Assembly (NCBI RefSeq): GCF_009363075.1 | Contig: NZ_CP045293.1 | Span: 3,906,001 to 3,970,000, forward strand | Direction of reading: 5' to 3' | Source: Paenibacillus guangzhouensis | GTDB taxonomy: Bacteria > Bacillota > Bacilli > Paenibacillales > Paenibacillaceae | DNA: 64,000 bases | Shown: piece after piece, positions 25,817-34,398 of the stretch | Layout: each line of letters begins with the position of its first letter | Position numbering within the stretch: the stretch's first letter is position 1 | Program-made: the position numbers and the translations under genes | Notes under the pieces: model-generated | What the model was told of the DNA's origin: nothing | Seen by the model: the letters and a program-made list of their open reading frames with translations, nothing else | Database searches by the model: none

Positions 25817-26236
25817 CGGTGCATGAAGAATATCATTCGCCACTTGATCGAGCGTCACGCGCGCAAGCTCTTGCTCCATCGCCTGCTGCGCTCTAGCGAA
25901 ATTCATCTCCAGCGTGCTCTGTATGTTTTTACCCACGATGCACGCAGGATTCGGATTCTCATGGATCGCGAACAGTTCTTCTTGCACACCAACTTGAACG
26001 GCGCGATACACGTCAAGGAGCGTAATATCATGCAGCGGACGGACCAAGGTCGCTCCGGCTACACCCGGACTGGAATGGATTAATCCAGCTTTATTCAATA
26101 AGCTCATCATCCGTCTGATGACGACGGGATTCGTATTCACACTTCCTGCAATAAGTTCTGAAGTAATACGTCCTGATTTATGAAGTTCAAGCAGCGTCAA
26201 GATATGGACCGCGACGGAAAAACGACTGCTAATCAT
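25811..26236 (-). CDS. Rrf2 family transcriptional regulator (YwnA-like, without Fe-S cysteines)
   Basis: The 141-residue winged-helix protein matches the Rrf2 family: SSRFSVAVHILTLLELHKSG, SVNTNPVVIRRMMSLLNKAG near 34-53, and HDITLLDVYRAV near 72. Iron-sulfur members such as IscR and NsrR carry three Cys near residues 90-105. Here only one (NPACIVGKNI) is present, so a cluster is unlikely and it fits the YwnA-like group. The start at 26236 has AGGAGGA 7 bases ahead. Its target is unknown; it stands alone. Confidence 0.9.
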   Translation of the reverse strand: MISSRFSVAVHILTLLELHKSGRITSELIAGSVNTNPVVIRRMMSLLNKAGLIHSSPGVAGATLVRPLHDITLLDVYRAVQVGVQEELFAIHENPNPACIVGKNIQSTLEMNFARAQQAMEQELARVTLDQVANDILHAPS

Positions 26237-26315
26237 CCTCATTCCTCCTCTGTCTACAGCAATTTACGCTGTAACGATTATAGTTACACAGCAATCAAAA
26301 GTCAATTTCGGGTAC

Positions 26316-26358
26316 AAAAAGAGCATCCCCTTCGCAATTCCCTTGGGGATGCTCATGA
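26316..26358 (-). terminator. terminator of the DUF3939 gene
   Basis: GAGCATCCCC (minus strand) pairs with GGGGATGCTC across a 14-base loop and is followed by TTTTTG. It lies 28 bases after the stop of the gene at 26386. Confidence 0.88.
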
Positions 26359-26385
26359 TTCTCGCAATGCTCATACACGGCCTGA

Positions 26386-26835
26386 TTACGGGGTGTGGCT
26401 TAACATATACTCCTCATCCGTGATATACAACGGAAATGGAGGCATTTCTTTCAAATAATATTCTTGCATGAGCAGTTCATAATGAACACGGTTTTCCGCG
26501 CAATCTTGCAGAATGGGCAATTTGTGATTATCGTCCATGTAGGCATCGACAGCTTCTTGTACAATGTCCAAATAATGAGGAATCAATCGATCCTTCTCTG
26601 TAAAAATTTCATACGTTTGGGTACTCATATAATAATTTTCGATCGGAGTTCCACCTAAATAAGGGACGAGCCGCGCCGTGTTAATCCGATTATCCTTGTC
26701 CACAAGAATAGTGCGTTTCACATTTTTTGGCAGATTCGCCTCGAATTGAATAACAGCTTTCTCAATATCTTTCAACGTCGTTTGAATACGTGCCGGCTCT
26801 TGATTAGGTTTGTTTCTCCTCCAAAATGTCCACAT
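26386..26835 (-). CDS. DUF3939-like protein
   Basis: This is a 149-residue soluble protein with a basic start (MWTFWRRNKP). The central part, TTLKDIEKAVIQFEANLPK and VDKDNRINTARLVPYLGGTP, then YYMSTQTYEIF, looks like the DUF3939 family found in Bacillales. The assignment is from memory of the pattern and is moderate. No membrane segment or catalytic motif is visible. It is a single gene with its own terminator; function unknown. Confidence 0.6.
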   Translation of the reverse strand: MWTFWRRNKPNQEPARIQTTLKDIEKAVIQFEANLPKNVKRTILVDKDNRINTARLVPYLGGTPIENYYMSTQTYEIFTEKDRLIPHYLDIVQEAVDAYMDDNHKLPILQDCAENRVHYELLMQEYYLKEMPPFPLYITDEEYMLSHTP

Positions 26836-26999
26836 AGAGCTCCCTCCTCGGCATGTTGGTAAGCGTTCTCAAACTAAGCCTACGGTATAACGATATCGTT
26901 GTTTCCTTGATCCTATTATACCATATTTTCCACATTTCTTCTAAGGCAAATGTTAGAATGTAAAGTATACAATTCGTGGAGAAACGGAGGGCACGTACG

Positions 27000-27836
27000 A
27001 TGCGTATCGAGCAAATTCATCGGAAAGGCCAAGGCACATATAATGAAGATGCCATCATCATGAACGAGGATCAGCATATTTATGGCGTGGTGGACGGCGT
27101 CTCAAGCCTTATTCCAACTGAGCATCCTGGCACTAGCTCCGGTCAGATTGCGGCGCAGCTCATCGCGGAGCATTTCATATTCTCTTCTCATTCAACAACC
27201 CTTGTTGAACGCACGCTGACCGCGAATAACCAGCTGCGTCAGATGATGATCGAGGCGCGAACCGACGTCCGCGATGCAAGTGCGCGATGGAGCGCAGTCC
27301 ATGCAGTTGTTCAGATCAGTCCGCATCATATCGACTGGGTGCAGAGCGGCGATTGTATGATCTATGCGGTGTATGAGCATGGATTCGTTCGCACGGTTAC
27401 TTATGATGGTGTCGATGTTCACGATAGCCGGGCTCTTTCCTTGTGGAAAACGTTGAACAACATGGAGCTTGTTCATGGGGAACGCCCCTATGAGGTCACC
27501 GCACAATTGCAGCGGAATCGACAATATGCGAATCAGCCGGGCGGGTACAGCGTGATGAACGGTGAACCTGAACTCCTGCATCATCTCGAGTCTGGGCGGA
27601 TCGCTCGCCAAGGTCTCAAGCATTTGCTTATGATTACAGACGGCATTTATCCTTGGCAACCCGCTTATCCCCTTGCTGCGGAGCATCCCCATCACTTTGT
27701 TCAAGATGTCATCGATCAAGGATTGCAATCATATGTCGATCAATTATGTCGATGGGAAGCCGAAGATCCGGATTGCAGACGATCCGAACGATTCAAGATG
27801 TCTGACGACAAGACAGGAATCCTTATCACCTTATAA
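27000..27836 (+). CDS. PP2C-like protein phosphatase family protein
   Basis: The 278-residue protein has a PP2C-type layout. NEDAIIMNEDQHIYGVVDGV near 16-36 corresponds to the N-terminal metal-binding Asp motifs (ED and DG), SARWSAVHAVVQI and HIDWVQSGDCMIYAV near 95-120 to the GD core, and MITDGIYPW near 209 and MSDDKTGILITL at the end to the last metal motifs (DG and DD). It would dephosphorylate Ser/Thr or a small molecule; the partner is unknown. ACGGAGGG lies 8 bases ahead of ATG 27000. It is monocistronic and shares a terminator with the convergent globin sensor. Confidence 0.8.
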   Translation: MRIEQIHRKGQGTYNEDAIIMNEDQHIYGVVDGVSSLIPTEHPGTSSGQIAAQLIAEHFIFSSHSTTLVERTLTANNQLRQMMIEARTDVRDASARWSAVHAVVQISPHHIDWVQSGDCMIYAVYEHGFVRTVTYDGVDVHDSRALSLWKTLNNMELVHGERPYEVTAQLQRNRQYANQPGGYSVMNGEPELLHHLESGRIARQGLKHLLMITDGIYPWQPAYPLAAEHPHHFVQDVIDQGLQSYVDQLCRWEAEDPDCRRSERFKMSDDKTGILITL

Positions 27837-27846
27837 TCTGCATAAC

Positions 27847-27876
27847 AAAAAGGCGCCCGCTTCGGGCGCCTTCGCT
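27847..27876. terminator. bidirectional terminator
   Basis: AAGGCGCCCG-CTTC-GGGCGCCTT is a strong GC-rich hairpin between convergent genes. The T-run is best on the minus strand (CTTTTTG), serving the globin sensor gene. Confidence 0.9.
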
Positions 27877-27891
27877 TCACTCTGCATCGAT

Positions 27892-28893
27892 TTATGAATT
27901 TAATCCCTTTAGATCCATTGCGACTTTCTCGATCATCTGCACGAAGGCATGCAGCTCTTCCGAGCTGGCTGCTTGGTGACGGGCGTTAAGCGATGTCTGT
28001 TCCGACTCCTGCTTCACCTGTACCAACTTGGATTCAATCTGCTCCAGCTTCTCTTGGATTTGCTCCTGTGCCTGGCGAGAAGTTAACGCAAGCTTACGAA
28101 CCTCATTCGCTACGATCTCGAACCCTCTGCCATGCTCGCCGGCATGCGCCGCTTCAATCGCTGCGTTCAAGCCGAGTAGATGCGTCTGATTGGAAATGCC
28201 ACGAATGAGCACACCCATTTCCGTGATCTGTTCCACTTCCACGTTCAGGCTCTCGACCAACTCATGAGCATGATCTTGCGATTCCGCAGTCGTAATTGCC
28301 GTCTCCGCGATCGTCTGTGCACTCGCATCCAATTCGAGCATCATCGCTGCCAGCTCTTGAACGACAAGACTCACTTGATGCAGCATATGTTCTTTATGAT
28401 CCACCATGGCTTGAATTTTGTCTTTCTCTTTCAACTCATAGGCCTCAAGCACAAGTTGGGAATCGAAATTGAACATTTTCGAGATCGCATGCACCAATTG
28501 CATCCATTGATATGGCAGTTCATTTTTGAGCACCTCAGTCGCAATGTTCAAGTACACCATGTACGTCCCAAGGTACCAATTCGTCGTCAGGCCGATTCGG
28601 GAATGCACGCTGCCAATCCGTATTCGATTCGTGATGAATTCCTCGTCAATCACGCCTTGACTGAGCGATATCCAATAATCGGATTGGGTCTGCTTCAATC
28701 GTTCAATGGTGCTGAACTTGCCGATCAGCTCCACTAACTCTGGCTGATGCTGAATTTGTGTGTAAAGCCGATCAACTACAAGCTCGACTACCTTGCGAAA
28801 AACCTGTTGATTGGAAGCTAGCAATTGCAGGTCTTCTTCCGTGATTCCCGTATATTCTAACTGTCTCAATCGATGCTGTGAAACGTTGATCAT
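27892..28893 (-). CDS. globin-coupled chemotaxis-type sensor (HemAT-like)
   Basis: The 333-residue cytosolic protein has a protoglobin domain (about 10-165) followed by a methyl-accepting-type signalling helix hairpin (about 180-330). The probable heme-ligating His is in [19 protein letters not shown] near residue 97, matching the HemAT pattern. The signalling tip reads [20 protein letters not shown] near 239-258, then [15 protein letters not shown]. The signalling part is shorter than in full chemoreceptors and has no HAMP or membrane segment. It would sense oxygen or another gas through heme and act on CheA or another partner. No che gene is in the window. Confidence 0.93.
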   Translation of the reverse strand: MINVSQHRLRQLEYTGITEEDLQLLASNQQVFRKVVELVVDRLYTQIQHQPELVELIGKFSTIERLKQTQSDYWISLSQGVIDEEFITNRIRIGSVHSRIGLTTNWYLGTYMVYLNIATEVLKNELPYQWMQLVHAISKMFNFDSQLVLEAYELKEKDKIQAMVDHKEHMLHQVSLVVQELAAMMLELDASAQTIAETAITTAESQDHAHELVESLNVEVEQITEMGVLIRGISNQTHLLGLNAAIEAAHAGEHGRGFEIVANEVRKLALTSRQAQEQIQEKLEQIESKLVQVKQESEQTSLNARHQAASSEELHAFVQMIEKVAMDLKGLNS

Positions 28894-29010
28894 AAGTTCC
28901 CTGCCCCTTTGAAATATATATATAGGTGTACTACCTGATTATAAGGAATAAAGACTGGAACATACAGGAAATTCCAATATTAATATGGAAATTTTTAGAC
29001 ATCGTATCTA

Positions 29011-29571
29011 TTATTTATTCACGATTTTGATCATATGACGGAAATGATAACCGCTGACCATGATCTCACCATCTACATGATATCCTTTTTTCACGTACAA
29101 TTGGTAAGCGTTCTCATTATCCATCTCCACGAGCAACGCTAATTTGGTATAACCGCGTTCTATCCCTTGCTGTTCGAACGCATCCATCAGCTTCTTCCCA
29201 ATCCCTTGACCTTGGTAAGCATCATTCACCGCGACCGAATCCAAATAGTACTCATCATCTTGGGCTTCCTTCACGATCGTGACTTCTTCCCCGCTCACGG
29301 ATCGAATGCGGTCCACGAAAGGCTTGTCAAGCTCCTCGGTACGACTGCCGTGATAAGCAAGCAAGAAACCTACCACTTGACCCTCCACTTCATAGACGAT
29401 CGTATTCTCATAACTAAGTCGATTCCCTGGCTGCATGAAAAACTCACCAACAACCGTAAGCGCTTCTTGGTCATCTGTTGTGCCTGCAAGCGTATTGGCA
29501 ATCCGGCCAATCGCCGCATGCATTAATGGTACGACCTGTGCTACATCTTCTGCTCTTGCTGTTCGAATCAT
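29011..29571 (-). CDS. GNAT family N-acetyltransferase
   Basis: The 186-residue GNAT fold is recognised by VAVNDAYQGQGIGKKLMDAF near 114-133 (acetyl-CoA pyrophosphate loop QGQGIGKKL) and MDNENAYQLYVKKGYHVDGE near 152-171. The N-terminal IRTARAEDVAQVVPLM is also typical. The substrate is not deducible. The start codon overlaps the stop of the MFS gene (ATGA), so it is translated with that gene and belongs to the marR-MFS-GNAT operon. A role in resistance together with the exporter is plausible. Confidence 0.92.
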   Translation of the reverse strand: MIRTARAEDVAQVVPLMHAAIGRIANTLAGTTDDQEALTVVGEFFMQPGNRLSYENTIVYEVEGQVVGFLLAYHGSRTEELDKPFVDRIRSVSGEEVTIVKEAQDDEYYLDSVAVNDAYQGQGIGKKLMDAFEQQGIERGYTKLALLVEMDNENAYQLYVKKGYHVDGEIMVSGYHFRHMIKIVNK

Positions 29572-30761
29572 GATTGTCCTTGTCTCCTTCTCGTAATAAC
29601 ATAGATTACTATAAATAATACCATGAATAACGAGGAGAGGCGAAACATCACCGCATAGCTTGTCTTCAATGCCACAATACCGAGCGTCATGGAGCCCAGC
29701 GCAATTCCGAAATCAATGGAGTTATAGAACGCCCCGTTCGCAACGCCGCGATTCTCCGGTTTCGCTTTTTGAATCGCCCATGCTTGCAGTGAAGGCTGGA
29801 GAGCACCATACCCGATCCCATAGCACAGCGCTGATACGATCAACATGGAGAGCGATGTCGTATAAGAAAGGAGCAGCATCGAGATGATAACCATAACACA
29901 ACCGATCGGCAGTACGGCACCATGACCTTTGCTGTCATAAATCTTGCCTGAGATCGGACGCACCAGCAGAACAGCAAGCGCATTGAACAAGAAGAACCAT
30001 CCGACATTTGGAATATGATTTTCTTTGCCGAGCATTGTAATAAACGTGATTAATCCGCCGTAGGTGATGGATAATAGGATATTTAGTCCGCAGGGAAGCA
30101 GCGCATCACGGTCCATCAACTTCATCTTCATCGGCGCTTTTCCTTGGCTATCACTCTTCTCTTGCCGATTCATGCGAATCGCGAATGTGATCGGGATGAC
30201 AAGCGCAATCAGAACAGAAGCTACGACAATTAGCGTACCAAAGCCATAATCATTCAGCAGCCATAGGCCAATAACAGGCGCGATCGACATCGACAAGCTA
30301 GTTGATAGACCGAAATAGCCCATCCCTTCACCGATTCTTCGTCTGGGAATGATCTCAGAGACAACAGTACCGTACGTCGTACTAATAATCCCAAATCCGA
30401 CACCATACACAATGCGAACAAGGATGATGAAGGCTATGGCACCAACACCATAATACGTCATGGTCGATAAGAGGAAGATGAGAAGCCCTGCAATGACAAG
30501 CGGCGCCCGTCTCATTCGTGAGACCGCAACCCCCGCATACATCCGGGTTGCAATGGCCGAGAGGGCGAACATACTGATCACAAAACTAATCATGAAACTG
30601 GATACATTGAACTTCTGCGCTACATACGCCGGTAGAGCCGGTGTAATCATCTGCAGGTTCATATAGACGAACAAATTTGATACAGTTAATAAAATAAAAT
30701 CTTTCGTCCACAGCCTAGGGGCTGCGGATGGTTTCACTTCTGTCGCATGTGCGAGTTCCAA
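29568..30761 (-). CDS. MFS transporter (multidrug-efflux type)
   Basis: The 397-residue membrane protein has about 12 hydrophobic segments and the loop 2-3 type motif in ATRMYAGVAVSRMRRAPLVI, plus GRRRQG-like basic ends. The best start is a TTG at 30761, 6 bases after GAGGTG. A GTG at 30770 lies inside that site. It follows the marR gene by 18 bases and overlaps the GNAT gene. The layout points to a MarR-controlled exporter; the substrate is unknown. Confidence 0.92.
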   Translation of the reverse strand: MELAHATEVKPSAAPRLWTKDFILLTVSNLFVYMNLQMITPALPAYVAQKFNVSSFMISFVISMFALSAIATRMYAGVAVSRMRRAPLVIAGLLIFLLSTMTYYGVGAIAFIILVRIVYGVGFGIISTTYGTVVSEIIPRRRIGEGMGYFGLSTSLSMSIAPVIGLWLLNDYGFGTLIVVASVLIALVIPITFAIRMNRQEKSDSQGKAPMKMKLMDRDALLPCGLNILLSITYGGLITFITMLGKENHIPNVGWFFLFNALAVLLVRPISGKIYDSKGHGAVLPIGCVMVIISMLLLSYTTSLSMLIVSALCYGIGYGALQPSLQAWAIQKAKPENRGVANGAFYNSIDFGIALGSMTLGIVALKTSYAVMFRLSSLFMVLFIVIYVITRRRQGQS

Positions 30762-30779
30762 CGCAAACACCTCTTCTGT

Positions 30780-31229
30780 CTATGAATTATACATATTTAA
30801 TCGCTCGGCATTCTCGAATAACAACATGAGGCTCTGTCTGAACTGGGTGATTTGTTCCGGAGTCATGCCAGCGAATAATTCTTTGTCGTATGCCTTCTCG
30901 ATCGGGATTAATTCCTCTGCCTTCTTGAGACCTTCATCTGTGATATAGAGTAGGAATGCGCGGCGATCGGCGGGATCTGTCACTTTGCGTACCAGTCCTT
31001 TCCGCTCCAGAACATCAAGAATTCGCGTCAATGTAGGCTGATCACGAGCAGTACGCTGCGCAAGCTCCTTCTGGTTGATGCCATCTTCTTCCGTTAAGCG
31101 CACCAACAGAGTATACTGCTCTGGTGTTATATCGTAAGGCTTGAATCGTTGGGTCAGATTATGCGAAGCTTTGCGATAGGTCATGCCAAGGCGAAATCCA
31201 AGTGAATCATCCAAAATACTTGAGGACAT
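30780..31229 (-). CDS. MarR family transcriptional regulator
   Basis: The 149-residue winged-helix protein has the MarR core ITPEQYTLLVRLTEEDGINQ, KELAQRTARDQPTLTRILDV near 53-72, LERKGLVRKVTDPADRRAF near 73-92 with the wing DPADRR, and C-terminal dimerisation helices. It is first in the operon with the MFS and GNAT genes. A perfect 12-bp palindrome overlaps its promoter just ahead, so autorepression relieved by a ligand is likely. It has no Cys suited to oxidant sensing. Confidence 0.94.
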   Translation of the reverse strand: MSSSILDDSLGFRLGMTYRKASHNLTQRFKPYDITPEQYTLLVRLTEEDGINQKELAQRTARDQPTLTRILDVLERKGLVRKVTDPADRRAFLLYITDEGLKKAEELIPIEKAYDKELFAGMTPEQITQFRQSLMLLFENAERLNMYNS

Positions 31230-31252
31230 AAAAAACCTCCAAATTTAATTAG

Positions 31253-31264
31253 TTAGTATACTAA
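31253..31264. promoter_or_regulatory. likely MarR operator
   Basis: TTAGTATACTAA is a perfect palindrome that begins where the -10 box of the marR promoter ends, 24 bases ahead of the start codon. It is embedded in the longer dyad ATTAGTTAGTATACTAATTA. Confidence 0.7.
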
Positions 31265-31292
31265 TTATAATATACACAATCAATTATTGTAA
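31264..31292 (-). promoter_or_regulatory. promoter of the marR-MFS-GNAT operon
   Basis: On the minus strand TATAAT (31269-31264) has TTACAA (31292-31287) 17 bases upstream. The -10 is perfect and the -35 weak. Confidence 0.55.
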
Positions 31293-31333
31293 ATCATTAT
31301 TTTACTTTCAGGCTGTTTTCAAGAATTACATCA

Positions 31334-31382
31334 AAAAAAAGCCCTCATCATTCCGATCCAGAATGATTGAGAGCTTTTTCGG
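31334..31382 (-). terminator. terminator of the MATE gene
   Basis: AAAAAGCTCTCAATCATTC (minus strand) pairs imperfectly with GAATGATGAGGGCTTTTTTTT across a short loop, 17 bases after the MATE stop codon. Confidence 0.88.
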
Positions 31383-31398
31383 TTACAACCTATTTTCA

Positions 31399-32745
31399 TT
31401 AGGCGTGTGCAGACCCTTTGACCTGGATCGTGCTCCAGTCTCTTCGATAGAACCGATACATCAGCGTTAAGCCGAAAACCATCAGATACGTGTACAACGC
31501 GATCCATGCGCCAATGCTCCCCATATCCAAGACGAATATGAGCAAATAGGACAATGGAACGAACAGGCACCACGCGACGACCAGCGATGCACGCAATAGG
31601 AAGGTGGTATCTCCAATCCCTCGTAATCCGCCCGCATAGAAATTCAAGAACCCATCGAACAACTGTAAGAAGGCCGAGATCATAATAAGCTGCGCAGCCG
31701 TATGGAAGACACCGGGATCTGTATTATTATACAGCATCGAAATATTCTCGGCGAAAATAAACTCTACTGTCCCTAAGATGAGCAAGAAAATCGAACCCAT
31801 AATGGCTGTATCGGTTCCTGCTCGTCTTCCGCGCAGCGGCTGTCCGCGACCAACTTCTTGCCCGACCAGAATCGTCGCCGTCGCTCCGAAAGCAAAGGCC
31901 GGCATAAAGCCGAAAGACATGACATTCAGTGCTACTTCATTCGCAGCGAGCGCCTCCGTCCCAAGTCTTGCCACGAACACGGTGAAGATGAACATCGACA
32001 AGCTCATGGAGAACTCTTGCACGCCAAGCTTCGCACTCTCGGAGATCATCTCTCCCATGTCTTTGAAGCGTGGTGTGACCCAAGTCCGTGTATGATATAG
32101 CGGATGCAGGCGGAAGAAATAAACATAGATCGCAAGCAAGAGACCCACCGCTTCACCAATCAGAATCGCAATCCCTGAACCTTCAAGCCCTAGCTCAGGC
32201 AAGCCAAAATGTCCGAAGACAAGCGCGTAGACTAAAAATAGGATGATGACATTACTGATAACGGATAAGACCATAGATGTCTTCGTATCGCCAATGCCGC
32301 GAAGAAATCCATGAAATACGAAAGAGACCATCCCAATCGCCAGTGCGACGAATCGCAGCTGCAAATAGGATTCCCCTGCTGACACCAGTTCCGAAGAGCC
32401 CCCGGTCCATCCTAAAATAACGCCGGAGAACAACCAACCAATGATCAATAAAACAATGGCAAAAAACGTGCATAAATATAATGCATAATACATCCGTTTG
32501 ATCCCGGTCTTCATATCATTCGCACCATAATTCTGGGCGACCAGATAGTTCACTGTATGCCCGATCCCAGAGAATATCGCGAAACCGTTGTACATAATAA
32601 TGTTCGACACGCCGACGATGGCAATGATGAGCGCCCCGAGATGCCCTACCATAATCAGGTTGACCGTTCCGATGACCGTCGCCGTTGCGAAGGACAAGAG
32701 GGACGGAATCGCGAGCATTAATATCTTTTTCCAATTCTGTAACAT
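31399..32745 (-). CDS. MATE family efflux transporter
   Basis: The 448-residue integral membrane protein has about 12 segments in two similar halves, as in NorM-type drug/cation antiporters. Signature stretches are GTVNLIMVGHLGALIIAIVG near 26-45, LVAQNYGANDMKTG near 68, and VGQEVGRGQPLRGRRAGTDT near 272 in the second half. TGAGGC lies 7 bases before the ATG. It is monocistronic with its own terminator, next to a MarR-controlled exporter operon; the two may be separate units. The substrate is unknown. Confidence 0.93.
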   Translation of the reverse strand: MLQNWKKILMLAIPSLLSFATATVIGTVNLIMVGHLGALIIAIVGVSNIIMYNGFAIFSGIGHTVNYLVAQNYGANDMKTGIKRMYYALYLCTFFAIVLLIIGWLFSGVILGWTGGSSELVSAGESYLQLRFVALAIGMVSFVFHGFLRGIGDTKTSMVLSVISNVIILFLVYALVFGHFGLPELGLEGSGIAILIGEAVGLLLAIYVYFFRLHPLYHTRTWVTPRFKDMGEMISESAKLGVQEFSMSLSMFIFTVFVARLGTEALAANEVALNVMSFGFMPAFAFGATATILVGQEVGRGQPLRGRRAGTDTAIMGSIFLLILGTVEFIFAENISMLYNNTDPGVFHTAAQLIMISAFLQLFDGFLNFYAGGLRGIGDTTFLLRASLVVAWCLFVPLSYLLIFVLDMGSIGAWIALYTYLMVFGLTLMYRFYRRDWSTIQVKGSAHA

Positions 32746-32947
32746 GATTCTGCCTCATTTTCATCAAGATGAAGTTCAATACATCAGCTTTTCAGCACCT
32801 TAGCGTTTTCGAAACACTTCGTAATCAAAAAGCTAGCTTATCGAACAATCCCTCTATTGGGGTTATCTCCCATTGTGCAATAGAACCCTATCCTTGGCAA
32901 CGAAAGAACGGCGATCTGAACGAATTTTGTCATTTCTCACAAAGGAA

Positions 32948-33724
32948 TTAACCATTTCTTACAGCATATACTCGAATTCGGCTATAATCCACAACCCATT
33001 GCCCTTCCTTCATCAAATGTGGCCTTGTCTGCTCAACAACGTTGTGAATGACATTCACGCGCTGCTCCTTCGTCAAATGATTCAGATAAGAGCCCGCAAA
33101 CGTATCCAACCAGTTCACCATGCCTTGCTCACCATACTGTAAAGACGTTGGACGGTCGAAGTGAATTGCCTGCATGACCCGGAATCCGAACTGCTCTAAT
33201 AAAGATGCATATTCACCAATGCTCGGAAAATACCATGGATTCATCGATGCCTCGTACCATCCTTTCGCCGTCATCACGTCTTCAAGTGCCATGGATATAC
33301 TCGCGATATTTCCCTTGCCGCCAAACTCAGCGACCAGTCGACCTCCAGGACGCACCGCTTTCGCCATGGCCCGGACCGTACTCGGCGCGTCCTTCATCCA
33401 ATGCAACGCGGCGTTGCTGAAGATCGCATCGGCGGGCAGATCAGTTGACCAATGCTGTCCATCCGCATGTTCGAAAGAAAGGTGCGGGTATTTCGTCATG
33501 GCTTCCCGAATCATCTCCTGGGAAAAATCGATCCCATGGACTTTCGCCCCGCTCTCAGCGATTCGTGCCGACAAATCTCCCGTGCCACAGCCCCAATCGA
33601 TAATTCGTTCGCCTGCTTGCGGATTCAGCCATTGCACTACCTCCTGGCCAAACGCTGATACAAAAGGCATCGATCGATCATAATTTCTCGCATCCCATTG
33701 CTGTTGTCCGTGTTGGATTGTCAT
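32948..33724 (-). CDS. class I SAM-dependent methyltransferase (trans-aconitate methyltransferase-like)
   Basis: The 258-residue protein has the SAM-binding motif I IIDWGCGTGDLSARIAESGA near 40-59, the acidic post-motif GIDFSQEMI near 64, motif II-like DAIFSNAALHWMKD near 97 and LVAEFGGKGN near 130. The SNAALHWM stretch is typical of the Tam-like group, so methylation of a small carboxylic acid is possible, but the substrate is not certain. GAGAGGAG precedes the ATG. Downstream, 32746-32947 holds no gene. Confidence 0.85.
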   Translation of the reverse strand: MTIQHGQQQWDARNYDRSMPFVSAFGQEVVQWLNPQAGERIIDWGCGTGDLSARIAESGAKVHGIDFSQEMIREAMTKYPHLSFEHADGQHWSTDLPADAIFSNAALHWMKDAPSTVRAMAKAVRPGGRLVAEFGGKGNIASISMALEDVMTAKGWYEASMNPWYFPSIGEYASLLEQFGFRVMQAIHFDRPTSLQYGEQGMVNWLDTFAGSYLNHLTKEQRVNVIHNVVEQTRPHLMKEGQWVVDYSRIRVYAVRNG

Positions 33725-33875
33725 GTGAATCCTCTCCTCTCTTAAGTAACCTTATTTTGGCATTAATATTGTTATTCGTGAAATATATAGATCTTATTAT
33801 AGTAATAGGTTTTAACTATAATATGTGGGGCGGATGGACGTATTGGGGTATGATGCGTCTTTTAAGTGGCTGAAC

Positions 33876-34335
33876 AACTGCCTTTTGGCAGTTACTCCGA
33901 GCATCGGCGGGCCGTTTCGCGCTATTTAACTGCCTTTTAGCAGTTATTTCGCACGCGGTGGGACGTTCCGCGCCATTTAACTGCTTTTTGGCAGTTATTT
34001 CGCTCGTGGCAGGCCGTTCCACGCCATTTAACTGCCTTTTGGCAGTTATTTCGCACGCGGAGGGACGTTCAGCGCCATTTAACTGCCTTTTGGCAGTTAT
34101 TTCGCTCCAGGCGGGCCGTTCCGCGCTATTTAACTGCCTTTTGGCAGTTATTTCGCACGCGGCGAGCCGTTCCGCGACATTTAACTGCCTTTTGGCAGTT
34201 ATTTCGCACGCGGCAGGCCGTTTCGCTCCATTTAACTGCTTTTTGGCAGTTATTTCGCACGCGGCGCACCGTTCCCCGACATTTAACTGCCTTTTGGCAG
34301 TTATTCCACCCGCGGCACGCCCCAAATCGCAAAAG
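33876..34335. repeat. nine 51-bp tandem hairpin repeats
   Basis: Nine copies of AACTGC(C/T)TTTT(G/A)GCAGTT start at 33876, 33928, 33979, 34030, 34081, 34132, 34183, 34234 and 34285. The period is exactly 51 except 52 for the first. Each unit also carries a GC-rich part (CACGCGGCGGGCCGTTCCGCG) that can form a second small hairpin. The variable bases sit mostly in that second part. Because 51 is a multiple of 3, spurious frames with 17-residue repeats stay open on both strands. The array lies between the methyltransferase promoter and the prkA terminator. Function unknown. Confidence 0.93.
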
Positions 34336-34367
34336 CCATGCCCACCCCTTGGGGCAGACATGGCTTA
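34330..34367 (-). terminator. terminator of prkA
   Basis: On the minus strand AAGCCATG and CATGGCTT bracket an inner GCCCCAAGGGG-type stem, followed by TTGCGATTT. It is 32 bases after the prkA stop codon. Confidence 0.75.
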
Positions 34368-34398
34368 ATGTACTTCAAGCTCACCGTTACGTATCAAC

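Noticed and set aside
33876-34335. CRISPR array
   Set aside because: Units are contiguous and similar along their full length, so there are no unique spacers, and no cas genes are near.
33816-34368. Proteins with 17-residue repeats on either strand across the tandem array
   Set aside because: The frames stay open only because the DNA period is 51 bp. One starts inside the prkA terminator, and neither has a ribosome binding site.
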